DNA of 64,000 nucleotides from positions 161,584-225,583 of the forward strand of contig JAJYVH010000001.1 in NCBI GenBank assembly GCA_021792095.1, written 5' to 3'. Under the pieces are notes generated by a model. It was given only the letters and a program-made list of their open reading frames with translations. It did no database searches and was not told where the DNA came from. This document shows positions 1 through 9,985 of the stretch, piece after piece; the stretch's first letter is position 1; each line of letters opens with the position of its first letter. The position numbers and the translations under genes are program-made. Origin of the DNA: Microcaldota archaeon (GTDB taxonomy: Archaea > Micrarchaeota > Micrarchaeia > Micrarchaeales > CABMGC01).

Positions 1-1
1 G

Positions 2-565
2 CGGAAGCGCGAGTTCCTGTTCGACGAGATAAAAGGCATATGCGAGGAGATAAAGACGTACGTGATAGGGAACGAGGAGATAAACCAGGCGATGAAGAAC
101 GGCATCTCGCTGAACCAGCTCGAGGCCATGCGCTTCGCGCAGCTCGTGGACAGCCTCGAGAGTGATGTGAGCCGCGTATACCTGGACTCGCCGGACGTCA
201 AACCGGAGAGGTTCGGGGTGCGGGTGTCGCTCTCATCAAACAAGCCGATGCGCGTGGTGGGTGCGAAGGGCAGCGGCAGGAGGGGCGGCATAAGCATAAT
301 AGCCGAGCACAAGGCGGACTCCAGGTACCCGGTGGTGTCGGGCGCGAGCATAATAGCCAAGGTGACGCGCGACAGGGAGATGGAGCGCATAGAGAGCGCG
401 AGCGGCATAGAGATAGGCTCGGGCTATCCCAGCGACAACAACACCATAGAGGCGATAAAGGCCAACCTCTCAACAAGGCGGCTCAACCCGTACATAAGGG
501 AGTACTGGAAGACGCTCGACAGGATAAAGCAGAGGAAGATGAAGGAATTCGAGGACTTAGTATAG
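2..565 (+). CDS. rnhB: Ribonuclease HII, C-terminal part (5' end outside window)
   Basis: Frame is open to the window edge; motifs YLDSPDVKPERF, EHKADSRYPVVSGASIIAKVTRDREM, GSGYPSD are typical of archaeal RNase HII. Confidence 0.9.
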   Translation, partial: RKREFLFDEIKGICEEIKTYVIGNEEINQAMKNGISLNQLEAMRFAQLVDSLESDVSRVYLDSPDVKPERFGVRVSLSSNKPMRVVGAKGSGRRGGISIIAEHKADSRYPVVSGASIIAKVTRDREMERIESASGIEIGSGYPSDNNTIEAIKANLSTRRLNPYIREYWKTLDRIKQRKMKEFEDLV

Positions 566-707
566 CGTATACATAGGTAAAACAAAATTTACCGGACTTC
601 CATTTCGCACTCCAGCTGTTAATTTTCCTTTAAGCAGGGTTAAAAAGGCGTATGGCAAATTAGATTCCGCACACCCTGCGCAAAGGCGGGGCGTTTTTTG
701 GGGCGTT

Positions 708-3700
708 GTGGTGGCGGACAAGGAAGAAGCTTTAGATGAAAGTATCTCTGTTGGGAAGGAGCACAGGGAAGAGGTGGGCCTGCCAAAGGAGACCCTGGAC
801 TTCTTCGAAGGCGACGAGATAAGGGCCAGGGTATTCTACGAGAAGTACGCGCTCAAGGCGGAGGACGGCAGCACGCTCGAGAAGCTGCCTAGCGAGATGT
901 GGAGCAGGATCGCCAGGGAGATTGCGACCGTGGAGGCCGACGACGCGAAGAGGAGCGAGTGGCGCGACAAGTTCGTGTGGCTCATGGACAACTTCAGGTT
1001 CGTGCCAGGGGGCAGGATAATGTTCGGCGCCGGCGCCATGAGGAGGGCGACTCTGCTTAACTGTTACGTCATCCCGGTCAAGGAGGACTCGCTGGAGGCC
1101 ATATTCGACTGGTGCAAGGAGGCCGCGAGGACGTACAGCCTCGGCGGGGGCGTGGGCACAGACATAAGCGTGCTCAGGCCGAGGCACGCGCCTGTGAACA
1201 ACAGCGCACTCTTCTCGAGCGGCGCTGTCTCGTTCATGGAGATAATGAGCGAGACGACGCACACCATAGGCCAGAACGGCAGGCGCGGCGCTCTGATGAT
1301 AACGATGAGCGTCGACCATCCCGACATACTGGAGTTCATCAGAGTGAAGCAGAACAGGGACAAGGTCAGGTACGCCAACATTAGCGTCAGGATAACAGAC
1401 GAGTTCATGCGGGCCGTGGAGAACGACACCGACTTCACGCTCAGGTACGAGAGCAAGAAGGCGGGCAGGATAGAGAAGGTGGTCAGGGCGAGGCAGCTCT
1501 GGAACGAGCTGATACAGGCGGCGAGGGACTGGGCCGAGCCGGGCCTCATCTTCTGGGACACCATGAAGAAATACTCGCCGAGCGAGTACAACGGCATGGA
1601 GGTCATAACGACAAATCCGTGCACAACTGGAGACACGCTGGTGCAGACCCCTGACGGCTGGAAGAGGGTAGACACGCTGAAAGCGGGAGATGAGGTGGTC
1701 ACCGCGTACGGCACATCAAGGCCTATATCCGAGATATACGTCCACGAGGACCAGGACGTCTACAGCGTTAAGTTCACTGACGGGGGCGAGGTCAAGGCGA
1801 CGAAGGGCCACATCTTCCACACGAGACAGGGCAGGGCCGGCAAGGACAGGTACTGGAACAAGTTCTGGAACGCTGAAAAGCGCCTCTCCGACCTTAAGGC
1901 AGGGGACATGGTGAGGGTCCAGAGGAGCGTCTCGGTGCCGAACAACCCGGTCGAGACGCACGGAGTGCCCGATAGGGAATACGGGTTCATGCTGGGCACG
2001 CTTCTGGGCGACGGATGCTACACGCCGAAAATAGTCGCCAGGGGCCATGCGAAGATAGCCTCGGACTACAGGGAGAAAGAGTGGAATGACACGATAATGA
2101 GGACCTTCGGGCACTACGCATCGGACAACATAAGCGTCACGAACTCGAGCGGCAACGGCTACTACATACTGCTGCAGAAGCAGGGAACGCAATTCATACT
2201 CGACAAGACGCTCCTGCAACCCGCCAAATCCTTCGAGAAGAGGATACCGATGGAGTACATAAACAGCAACGCCGAGCTGCACAAGGGCCTGATAGACGGC
2301 CTGGTTTCGACTGACGGCAACGTGAACATGAATCCGACGAACCCTGCGCTGAGGATATCCTCAACCAGCATAGGCCTGCTTAACGACGTTAAGCTGATAC
2401 TCGCATTCCACGGAATTCACGCGAGAATATACAGGACAAGGCGCATTTCGCACAGGTTAGGGGGCAGGACCATAGAGACGAAACACGAGAGTACAGTCCT
2501 GCACATATACGGGAACGACCTTGCGAGGTTCGCATCCATATTCCCGATAAGCCACCCGGAGAAGCAGGAGCGCCTCTATAGGCTGCGCGACATGTCCATA
2601 GGCACGTCATCCGACTTCTCGAAGATAAAGTCAATAGACTACCTGGGCAAGGAGACGGTCTACGACATCTACGAAAAGGAAACAGACACATGGGTAACGA
2701 ACGGCTATGTGAGCAGGGGCTGCAGCGAGCAGCCGCTACAGGCATACGGGGCATGCGACTTGGGTAGCCTCAACCTTGCTGCTTTCGTGCTCGACATGTT
2801 CACGGACAACGCGAGGCTGGACTGGGCAAGCCTGGAGAAGGCGACGAGGTATGCGACGCGTTTCCTGGACAACGTGCTGGATTACAATATTGGCAAGCAC
2901 CCGCTCAAGGACCAGGAGGAGTCGGTGAGCAAGAGCAGGCGTATTGGCATAGGCGTTACAGGCCTCGCCGACATGCTGGCTATGCTCAAGATAAAGTACG
3001 ACTCCGACGACGCGCTGGCGTTCGTTGACAAGCTCTTCGAGAAGCTGAAGGAAACTGCATACGACGAGAGCACCGAGATAGCAAAGGAGAAGGGCCCCTT
3101 CGCCCTCTTCGACGCGCAGAAGCACCTCTCGATGCCATTCATACAGAACCTGAACAAGGATCTGCGGAAGAAGATAGAGGACAACGGGCTCCGCAACGTG
3201 GCGATACTCACGATACCGCCGGTGGGCAGCGGTTCGGTGCTAGCCGGGACGAGCAGCGGCATAGAGCCCATTTTCGCTTTCAGCTACACGCGAAGGAGCG
3301 AGTCGCTGAGCAAGGAGTACTTCAAGGTGTACCACCCGCTGGTGATGAAGTACATGAGCATGACGTCGCTAAAGGACGACGCCGAACTGCCCGATTTCTT
3401 CGTGCCCGCGCATAAGATAAACGCAGAGTTCAGGGTGCGCATGCAGTCGGTCATGCAGAAGCACGTGGACAGCGCGATCTCGTCCACGGTCAACCTGCCG
3501 GCCAACGCCGCGGTGGAGGACGTGGGCAACATATACATGCTCGCGTGGAAGGGCAAGTGCAAGGGCATAACTGTGTACAGGGAGGGCTCCAGGGAGGGCG
3601 TGCTCATAACAGAGGAGGAGAAGAAGAAAGAGGAGGCTCCGAAGCCGGCGGTGGCGTGGGACAGGGACAAGACCCAGATACTGATAGGCAAGACTGTGAA

Positions 3701-4178
3701 GCTGCACGTGCAGCAGGACTCGCTGTACGTGACCGCCAACATAGACTCGGAGGGCAACGTCCGCGAGGTGTTCATCAACATGGGCAAGAGCGGCGGCCAG
3801 GAGAAGAGCTACACAGAGGCGATAGGCAGGCTGATAAGCAAGTACCTGCAGCTCAACGGCGACGTCAACGGCGTCATATCCAGCCTGAAGGGCATAAAGT
3901 CCAACGACGCGATAGCGTGGGACAGGGGCATAAAGATGTACAGCGTACCCGACGCCATAGCCAAGGCGCTCGAGATAGTGGTGGGCACTGCGAACTTCAA
4001 GGCGTTCCCGCTCAACGCTCAGGACGGGAAGGAGCAGGGCTCCCAGATGGGCGTCCAGCAGCAGGTCGCAGACACCGCCATAAAGCCGGAGATGTGCCCT
4101 GAGTGCAACGAAATGACGCTTGTTCACGAGAGCGGATGCTACACGTGCAAGAACTGCGGCTACACCAAGTGCGCCTGA
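708..4178 (+). CDS. nrdJ: Adenosylcobalamin-dependent (class II) ribonucleoside-diphosphate reductase, intein-containing
   Basis: RNR motifs (GGGVGTDISVLRPRHAPV, NGRRGALMITM, TTNPC...SEQPLQAYGACDLGSLNL), C-terminal zinc ribbon CPEC...CKNC; GTG start. Confidence 0.93.
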   Translation: MVADKEEALDESISVGKEHREEVGLPKETLDFFEGDEIRARVFYEKYALKAEDGSTLEKLPSEMWSRIAREIATVEADDAKRSEWRDKFVWLMDNFRFVPGGRIMFGAGAMRRATLLNCYVIPVKEDSLEAIFDWCKEAARTYSLGGGVGTDISVLRPRHAPVNNSALFSSGAVSFMEIMSETTHTIGQNGRRGALMITMSVDHPDILEFIRVKQNRDKVRYANISVRITDEFMRAVENDTDFTLRYESKKAGRIEKVVRARQLWNELIQAARDWAEPGLIFWDTMKKYSPSEYNGMEVITTNPCTTGDTLVQTPDGWKRVDTLKAGDEVVTAYGTSRPISEIYVHEDQDVYSVKFTDGGEVKATKGHIFHTRQGRAGKDRYWNKFWNAEKRLSDLKAGDMVRVQRSVSVPNNPVETHGVPDREYGFMLGTLLGDGCYTPKIVARGHAKIASDYREKEWNDTIMRTFGHYASDNISVTNSSGNGYYILLQKQGTQFILDKTLLQPAKSFEKRIPMEYINSNAELHKGLIDGLVSTDGNVNMNPTNPALRISSTSIGLLNDVKLILAFHGIHARIYRTRRISHRLGGRTIETKHESTVLHIYGNDLARFASIFPISHPEKQERLYRLRDMSIGTSSDFSKIKSIDYLGKETVYDIYEKETDTWVTNGYVSRGCSEQPLQAYGACDLGSLNLAAFVLDMFTDNARLDWASLEKATRYATRFLDNVLDYNIGKHPLKDQEESVSKSRRIGIGVTGLADMLAMLKIKYDSDDALAFVDKLFEKLKETAYDESTEIAKEKGPFALFDAQKHLSMPFIQNLNKDLRKKIEDNGLRNVAILTIPPVGSGSVLAGTSSGIEPIFAFSYTRRSESLSKEYFKVYHPLVMKYMSMTSLKDDAELPDFFVPAHKINAEFRVRMQSVMQKHVDSAISSTVNLPANAAVEDVGNIYMLAWKGKCKGITVYREGSREGVLITEEEKKKEEAPKPAVAWDRDKTQILIGKTVKLHVQQDSLYVTANIDSEGNVREVFINMGKSGGQEKSYTEAIGRLISKYLQLNGDVNGVISSLKGIKSNDAIAWDRGIKMYSVPDAIAKALEIVVGTANFKAFPLNAQDGKEQGSQMGVQQQVADTAIKPEMCPECNEMTLVHESGCYTCKNCGYTKCA
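1620..2720 (+). mobile_element. Intein with LAGLIDADG endonuclease domain inserted before the Cys of the RNR NPC motif
   Basis: Block A CTTGDTLVQTPDGWKRVDTLKAGDEV, block B EVKATKGHIFHT, LAGLIDADG-like LGTLLGDG and LIDGLVSTDG, block F VYDIYEKETDTWVTNGYVSRG|C. Confidence 0.92.
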
Positions 4179-4231
4179 CGCCGCTTGCGATGGGACGCGC
4201 GCCGAGCAGACTGGCTGGCCTATCCGGACGG

Positions 4232-4720
4232 CTACCCGCTTACCCTTGCGGCAAGCTGGCCGACTGCGGTCTGCGAGAAGCCTGTGTACGTGTTGGTGTA
4301 GTTTATCAGCAGGTAGCCCTGGAACTCCTGGCCTGGCGAAGCGGAGTACTGGCTGTTGCCCGCCCAGCATTGCGCGCTGAACGTGTAGTTGGAGCCTATG
4401 AGCATGCTTATCTGGTTGCTAGGCGGATTGCTGGGCACGTACATGTGCGCCGCGCTCGTGTTGGTGTTGCAGCCGTAGGCGGTTATGTTTATGGTGGAGA
4501 GCGTCGCCTGCTCCAGGTTTATCGTGACCACGCCGGAGCTGGCCAGCTCTATGCTGGTGCAGGAGAAGCCGGCCGGCAACACGCACTCATTACCGAGCAC
4601 GCTGCCCGGGCTGAACACGCCGAGCGCGAAGAGGGCTGCGAGCGCGACTGCTATCACCAGTATGGCCCAGCCGTAGGTCACCAGGTACTCCATGGCAGAC
4701 TGCTGCCTGAGCTGTCGCAT
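4232..4720 (-). CDS. Type IV pilin/archaellin-like protein with class III signal sequence
   Basis: N-terminus MRQLRQQSAMEYLVTYGWAILVIAVALAALFALGVF. Confidence 0.75.
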   Translation of the reverse strand: MRQLRQQSAMEYLVTYGWAILVIAVALAALFALGVFSPGSVLGNECVLPAGFSCTSIELASSGVVTINLEQATLSTINITAYGCNTNTSAAHMYVPSNPPSNQISMLIGSNYTFSAQCWAGNSQYSASPGQEFQGYLLINYTNTYTGFSQTAVGQLAARVSG

Positions 4721-4776
4721 GCTACTTATCCTACCTATGTTTTTTTATTACATTAACCCCAAATGGTCTTGATAGC

Positions 4777-5502
4777 ATGTGGGCGCCCTTTCTTCTGCAA
4801 GCTGCAGGCTCGGTCGTGAACGTGGCTACGTACGTTGCCGCTGGTTCCGTGTACACTGAGAACACAGTAGTTGTGCTCATCACCATGCTCACGGTACTGG
4901 CGCTGTCGGTGCAGATAGCAAGGGGCTACTTCCTGCGCATACTCAAGAAGTTCACGCTCAGGCTCGGCGCCGACATCTGGTGGCTGGTGTACATACTGCT
5001 GCGCGACGCCAGCATATTCCTTGTTGTCTTCCTTGGCTTCATGCTCTTCTGGCCCGCGATATACCAGGATTTCCCGATAGCTGTGCCCTTCATGCCCCTC
5101 GCCATAGACTTCTTCGCCATGGCCCTGGTGCTCATGCTGGTGGTGGACACCGACGAGGTGCCCCTCTACAACAGCCTGATGACCATATTAGTCCTGGTAG
5201 GCACAGTGCTCTACATAACTGGAGTGGTGTTCGTCACGGAGGGCGCTACGCAGCTTGCGGTTCTTCCGGCCACCGTGTCGCTGAGCCAGAGCAACATATG
5301 GGGATACTTCAACGCAAACTTCAACTCCATGAACAACCCCAACCTGTCAATGTACACGTTCTACGTCACTTTCGGCATACTCGGCATCTGCGGGCTTGTG
5401 GCCCTGCTCTACTCGTTCAGGGGCGGGATACTCAACAGGCTTATAGAGCCAAAACCCAAGCCTGCCGTCAAGGAGACGATCAACCCGCCACAGGCCAAGT
5501 GA
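4777..5502 (+). CDS. Polytopic membrane protein of unknown function
   Basis: Six or so hydrophobic segments; immediately followed by a ferredoxin gene. Confidence 0.7.
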   Translation: MWAPFLLQAAGSVVNVATYVAAGSVYTENTVVVLITMLTVLALSVQIARGYFLRILKKFTLRLGADIWWLVYILLRDASIFLVVFLGFMLFWPAIYQDFPIAVPFMPLAIDFFAMALVLMLVVDTDEVPLYNSLMTILVLVGTVLYITGVVFVTEGATQLAVLPATVSLSQSNIWGYFNANFNSMNNPNLSMYTFYVTFGILGICGLVALLYSFRGGILNRLIEPKPKPAVKETINPPQAK

Positions 5503-5508
5503 GCGCCG

Positions 5509-5964
5509 ATGCCGTTCAAGTACACGTTCGACGACAACAAGTGCATACAGTGCGGCATATGCGGCGACGTGTGCCCTGTCAACGCGCTGGATTTCACCAG
5601 GCCGAGGCACAAGAACATAGAGGACGCGAGGGGCCAGCCGCCGTCCACTGAAGACATGACCGAGTATCCGATACAGGTAGACAGGTGCATAGGCTGCATG
5701 ATCTGCCCCACCGAGTGCCCGGTGTCGTGCATAGAGATAGTGCAGGTGCCGAGGGAGCCGAGGTATGCGCCCAAGCAGGGACCGATGCTCACCGAGGAGC
5801 CAACGAAGGACGAATTCTCGCTTTCCAAGTACACCAAGGTTAGGCCCGCCAAGGCGAAGGTCAAGGACCCGTGGGGCAACGAATGGCATTACATACCGCA
5901 CACCGGCCCGAGAGCCACGAAAAGGCCTTCCGAAGTGTGGGAGAAGCACGAGGAGATGGATTGA
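5509..5964 (+). CDS. 2x[4Fe-4S] ferredoxin-domain protein
   Basis: CIQCGICGDVCP and CIGCMICPTECP motifs. Confidence 0.88.
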   Translation: MPFKYTFDDNKCIQCGICGDVCPVNALDFTRPRHKNIEDARGQPPSTEDMTEYPIQVDRCIGCMICPTECPVSCIEIVQVPREPRYAPKQGPMLTEEPTKDEFSLSKYTKVRPAKAKVKDPWGNEWHYIPHTGPRATKRPSEVWEKHEEMD

Positions 5965-6557
5965 CGAGGAGAGTGGTGATCGTGCACGGGTGGGGCTCCG
6001 ATTCTGAGAGCGACTGGATCCCGTGGCTCGCCGGCGAGATCAGGCAGAGAGGCATAGAGGCGAGCGCTCCGGACATGCCCGATACCGAGAACCCGAAAAT
6101 AACGGAATGGGTGCGTTTCCTCTCAGAGCAGATAAACGGGGCTGACAGTAGCCTGTTCCTGGTGGGCCACAGCATAGGCTGCCAGACGATACTAAGGTAT
6201 CTGGAGGCGCTGCCCGAGGGCAGCAAGATAGGCGGCGCCGTGTTTGTGGCCGGATGGACCTCCCTCACAGGCCTCAGCGATAGCGAGAAGGCGGTATCGG
6301 CCCCGTGGGAGAACACGCCGATAGACTGGCGGAAGGCATCCGCGAGCGCGGGCTCGTTCGTGTGCATATACTCTGACAACGATCCCTACGTGACCGAGGC
6401 GGATGCGCAGCTCCTTGGCAGGAACCTGGGCGCCAAGATGGTGCTGGACGCAGGGCGCGGGCACTTCACAGAAGAGGACGACGTGACGCAGCTGCCCGCC
6501 GTGCTCGACGAACTGCTGGCCATGATGGGCCTGCCCGCAGACACCGCTGTCATTTAG
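5961..6557 (+). CDS. RBBP9/YdeN-like alpha/beta serine hydrolase
   Basis: VVIVHGWGSDSESDWIPWL, LVGHSIGCQTIL, DNDPYV and GRGHF; probable TTG start overlapping the ferredoxin stop codon. Confidence 0.8.
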   Translation: MTRRVVIVHGWGSDSESDWIPWLAGEIRQRGIEASAPDMPDTENPKITEWVRFLSEQINGADSSLFLVGHSIGCQTILRYLEALPEGSKIGGAVFVAGWTSLTGLSDSEKAVSAPWENTPIDWRKASASAGSFVCIYSDNDPYVTEADAQLLGRNLGAKMVLDAGRGHFTEEDDVTQLPAVLDELLAMMGLPADTAVI

Positions 6558-7452
6558 TGACCACAGCGCACGAGTCCTTCTCCACTATTGCCTCCTTCTC
6601 GGCCTGGGCCACAATCCCATGGCCGCGCTCCACGAGCGCGGGGAACGACTGCAGGACGCCAAGCCCGGAGAGCTCGTTCAGTCCCTTCCTTATGCCGAAC
6701 TCCGAAGCAAACTCCTTCGCAAGCCACCTTATCGCGAACGGGTACGTCTTGTGCTCCCTTTCCACAATCTCCGCCAGCTTCCTCGCCTCGGGGCTCCTTG
6801 CGGCAACGGGACCGTTCAGCTGGAATATCTGCACCACGTCGCTGTCTACCACAAAGCCATCGCCTGTAGTCAGGAAGGGCTCCAGCGCTATCACCTGGCC
6901 CTCCTCCAGCCTCGTCGTGTCGCCGTTGTCGTAGTTGGGTATGAATATGGAGGCATGGAGCTCTCCGTACTCCACGGCGTGGCCGCCGAGGTTCCTTATG
7001 GGCTTGAAACCGCGCTTCTCTGCCACCCTGGCGATCTCCCTGCCTATGTCGTTGAGCCTGGCGCCCGCCCTCACGCCCGCGAGGCCTGCCTCCAGCGCCT
7101 CGCCTGCGGCCTCGACCATCTTCGCATTATCGCCGGACAGGTCGACTGTCACTGCGCAGTCGCCCAGCACGTCCCCTTGCCTTGCGCCGACATCCACCTT
7201 CACCACGTCGCGGTCCCCGAAGACGCTGGCGTCTGAGGTGGTTGCCGTGTAGTGCGCTGCGCGCTCGTTGGCCGATATGTTGGCCGGGAAAGCGAGCTGC
7301 ATACCTTTGCCCCTTATGAAAGCCTCTATCTTCTCGCACGCGTCGAGCACGCTTGCGCCGGGCTTCACCAGGCTCTTGCCGTACTGCGCGGCCTCCCATG
7401 AAACTCTGCCAACTTCCTTCAGCTTCTCGTAGTCGTATTCTTGCCCTTGCAT
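6550..7452 (-). CDS. map: Methionine aminopeptidase (type II)
   Basis: VVKVDVGARQGDVLGDCAVTVD, NLGGHAVEYGELHASIFIPN, VIALEPFLTTGDG. Confidence 0.93.
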   Translation of the reverse strand: MQGQEYDYEKLKEVGRVSWEAAQYGKSLVKPGASVLDACEKIEAFIRGKGMQLAFPANISANERAAHYTATTSDASVFGDRDVVKVDVGARQGDVLGDCAVTVDLSGDNAKMVEAAGEALEAGLAGVRAGARLNDIGREIARVAEKRGFKPIRNLGGHAVEYGELHASIFIPNYDNGDTTRLEEGQVIALEPFLTTGDGFVVDSDVVQIFQLNGPVAARSPEARKLAEIVEREHKTYPFAIRWLAKEFASEFGIRKGLNELSGLGVLQSFPALVERGHGIVAQAEKEAIVEKDSCAVVTK

Positions 7453-7453
7453 A

Positions 7454-9871
7454 TCAAAGCCTCTTCTGCGAGCCTGAGCCCGTCAGCTCCTCCTCGGTCA
7501 CCCCCAGTTCCTTGAGTATCTTCAGCGTAGCGGGTATGACCTGGTGGTTTATGTAGTAGTCAGGATCATAGTCCTTCGCGGTCTCCTCCACCTCCGCCTT
7601 CTCGCTTATGCTGTTCCCGTGCTTCGTTATCACATAGCCTATGGCCGCGCCGTCCAGGTCCTCGCTCGTCTTGACTCCCTGCCTTATCGCCTTCTGCGCT
7701 GCGTAAAGCTCCGGCGACCTGACGTCGTAGTTGCCTATGCCCTTCCTGAGCTGCGTGTGTATGACGAACTCCTGCATGTCCATGCTGCCGGAGCGTATCC
7801 GCGCCACGACGTCGCGCACTATGGACACGGCCTTCTCCTTGCTGCCCTCCTTCAGTATCGCGTCGAGCACCGCGTGCTGCGTGTCGCGCGCCACCTTGGA
7901 CCAGTCCCTGCGTACAAGCTCGAAGCCCTTTATCTTTATCCTGCCTGACTGCGACAGGAGGGCATACTTCTTCTTCGCTCCCGTCTCCGCGCCGCGCTTG
8001 CCCACGAAGACACCGCGCGTGTATGTGTCCTCGAACTCGAGCTCCATGGCGCCGGGCAGGGAGCCGTTGAGGCGCTTCTGGAACTCCACGACGTCCTCGT
8101 CGCTCTTGCTGCCCCTCAGCAGGAAGGTGCTGTCCGTGTCGCTGTAGATGACCTTGAAGCCTGCCTTCTCCGCCTCCTCGATCGTCCTAAGTATGAACTG
8201 CCTCGCGAACGCAGTTATGCTGGACGCGCATTCCCTGGAGTACCACCTGGAGCGCGCGTAGCCCAGGTAGCCGTAGAACGAGTTGGCTAGTATCTTGAGC
8301 GCCGTGCTCCTAGCGCCCAGCAGCTTGTTGTCGGGATCTTTTTTGAACGCCTTCTTGACCGATGCGCGCTCGTCTATCAGCATCTTCAGCAGCAGGGGCA
8401 TTATGCCAACGCGGTCCTTCCTGAACCTTATGCCGGTGGGCGACTCGTAATAGTCGCCACAATCCTTGCATATAGTTGAGGGGTCTATGTTGTGCGCTAT
8501 TATGATAGATGGATACAGGCCACGGAAGTCGAGCACGGATATGTTCTCGTAGATGCCTGCATCCGGCGTCTTCACGTAAGCGCCTTCGTACGGGTTCGCC
8601 ATCCTCGCGGCGATCTCCGCAGGGTTTGGTTTGTTGGGCACCACTTCCCCGTGCTCGTGTGCCAGGCACATGAGCATGTGCTCAGCCAGCTGGCTGGTGG
8701 TGGATATGCTCGCCTCCCCGAGCGTGGTGCGGCCCACGTGGGCCATCTCCACCTCTATAGTTATGAAGAACTCGAAAAGCTCGTCCACAGCGAGCGAGTC
8801 GGCCAGCGAATAGTCGGCCAGCTCCTCCACCCGACTGCCTCCGGCGTCCCACTGCTCCCAGATGTTCGCCCTGTCGACCATCTTCTTCCTCTTGCCGGTC
8901 ACAGCAGCGTACACCTCCACTAGCTTGAAGTTGTTGACCTTGATCACCTGCTCCGATGCGCCCACCACGGAAACGAACTTCGCAACGTTGTACAGGTCCA
9001 GGTTCACCCTGCCTGGTATGCGAACAGCCTCGAGCAGGCCGTGGTGCTCTGTCTTCGCGTTGCCGCCCTCGTACCTGCCTAACTTCAGGTCGACTCCGAG
9101 CGCCGCCGCCCTTTCCATCAGGTACGGGATGTCGAAGGCCGAAGAGTTGTAACCCACGATGACATCAGGGTCTATGCGCTGCACCGCGGCGCTGAAGGCC
9201 TGCAGCATCTCCTTCTCGCCGCTGAAGCCGGAGACGAAGTCCCTGGCTATCTCCTTGGTAGCCAGCACCCTCTTCTCGCTCCCGTCCGTGTAGCTTATCA
9301 TGATCACCGGATCGCGCTTGGGGTTGGGCACGCCGCGCGGATTGTACGTCTCTATGTCGAAGCTGAGGCGGCTGAGCTTGATATCAGGCTGCCCGTCGCC
9401 TGCGCGTATGTCGTCTATGAGCAGGTCGCCGCCATCCTCGTGGGCCTTCACGACGGCGATGGACATGGGCGAGAGCCCCTTGTCTATCAGGTACCTCTTC
9501 CAGAACACTATGTCCTTCTCGTAGCACGTGCCCAGCTCTCCCATGACCTCGCTGACCCCGGGCACGTGCCTCGGGTTCCTTAGCACTATCTTGAATACTT
9601 TCCGCTTCTCCGTCCCCACCAGCAGCTCCTCCTCGCCAACATCCTCTATGCCTGCCTGCTCGCCTTCTCTTGTGACCACCTTCATTCCCTTGAGCTGCTC
9701 CGCGCTGACCTTGGAGTTGCCGGGCACAAGATAGAAGTAGGGATAGAAGGACGGGTCGAGGAGGTTGTACACTCTGCTCGCGGTCTTGAGGCTTACCCTG
9801 ACCACCCCGCGGTCGTTGCGAGTGACGTAACTCGCGTCGAGTATTATGCCTTTGAGATCCAAGTCCCCCAT
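7454..9871 (-). CDS. polB: Family B DNA polymerase
   Basis: Exo motif LSFDIETYNP, DFRGLYPSIIIAHNI, NSFYGYLGYARSRWY, YSDTDSTF. Confidence 0.96.
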   Translation of the reverse strand: MGDLDLKGIILDASYVTRNDRGVVRVSLKTASRVYNLLDPSFYPYFYLVPGNSKVSAEQLKGMKVVTREGEQAGIEDVGEEELLVGTEKRKVFKIVLRNPRHVPGVSEVMGELGTCYEKDIVFWKRYLIDKGLSPMSIAVVKAHEDGGDLLIDDIRAGDGQPDIKLSRLSFDIETYNPRGVPNPKRDPVIMISYTDGSEKRVLATKEIARDFVSGFSGEKEMLQAFSAAVQRIDPDVIVGYNSSAFDIPYLMERAAALGVDLKLGRYEGGNAKTEHHGLLEAVRIPGRVNLDLYNVAKFVSVVGASEQVIKVNNFKLVEVYAAVTGKRKKMVDRANIWEQWDAGGSRVEELADYSLADSLAVDELFEFFITIEVEMAHVGRTTLGEASISTTSQLAEHMLMCLAHEHGEVVPNKPNPAEIAARMANPYEGAYVKTPDAGIYENISVLDFRGLYPSIIIAHNIDPSTICKDCGDYYESPTGIRFRKDRVGIMPLLLKMLIDERASVKKAFKKDPDNKLLGARSTALKILANSFYGYLGYARSRWYSRECASSITAFARQFILRTIEEAEKAGFKVIYSDTDSTFLLRGSKSDEDVVEFQKRLNGSLPGAMELEFEDTYTRGVFVGKRGAETGAKKKYALLSQSGRIKIKGFELVRRDWSKVARDTQHAVLDAILKEGSKEKAVSIVRDVVARIRSGSMDMQEFVIHTQLRKGIGNYDVRSPELYAAQKAIRQGVKTSEDLDGAAIGYVITKHGNSISEKAEVEETAKDYDPDYYINHQVIPATLKILKELGVTEEELTGSGSQKRL

Positions 9872-9985
9872 GTTATCGAAAGAGTGAATATTGATGGCAT
9901 TTCAAGGATAAAAAGCGTTGCTATAGGCAGCTTTCGCATAGCCTCAGCTGTGGGTTGCTTTCAAAGGACAAAAGCTTTCCTCTTA

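Noticed and set aside
565-707. Possible cobalamin riboswitch upstream of the B12-dependent RNR
   Set aside because: The spacer is only ~140 nt and I see no B12-box or convincing conserved core; the G-rich GGCGGGGCGTTTTTTGGGGCG stretch alone is insufficient.
732-1319. Long antisense ORFs opposite nrdJ and across other GC-rich genes (e.g. 3369..4370, 19383..20315, 23286..24686, 24966..26264)
   Set aside because: They lie opposite confidently identified genes and have Arg/His/Leu/Val-rich composition typical of shadow frames in GC-rich DNA.
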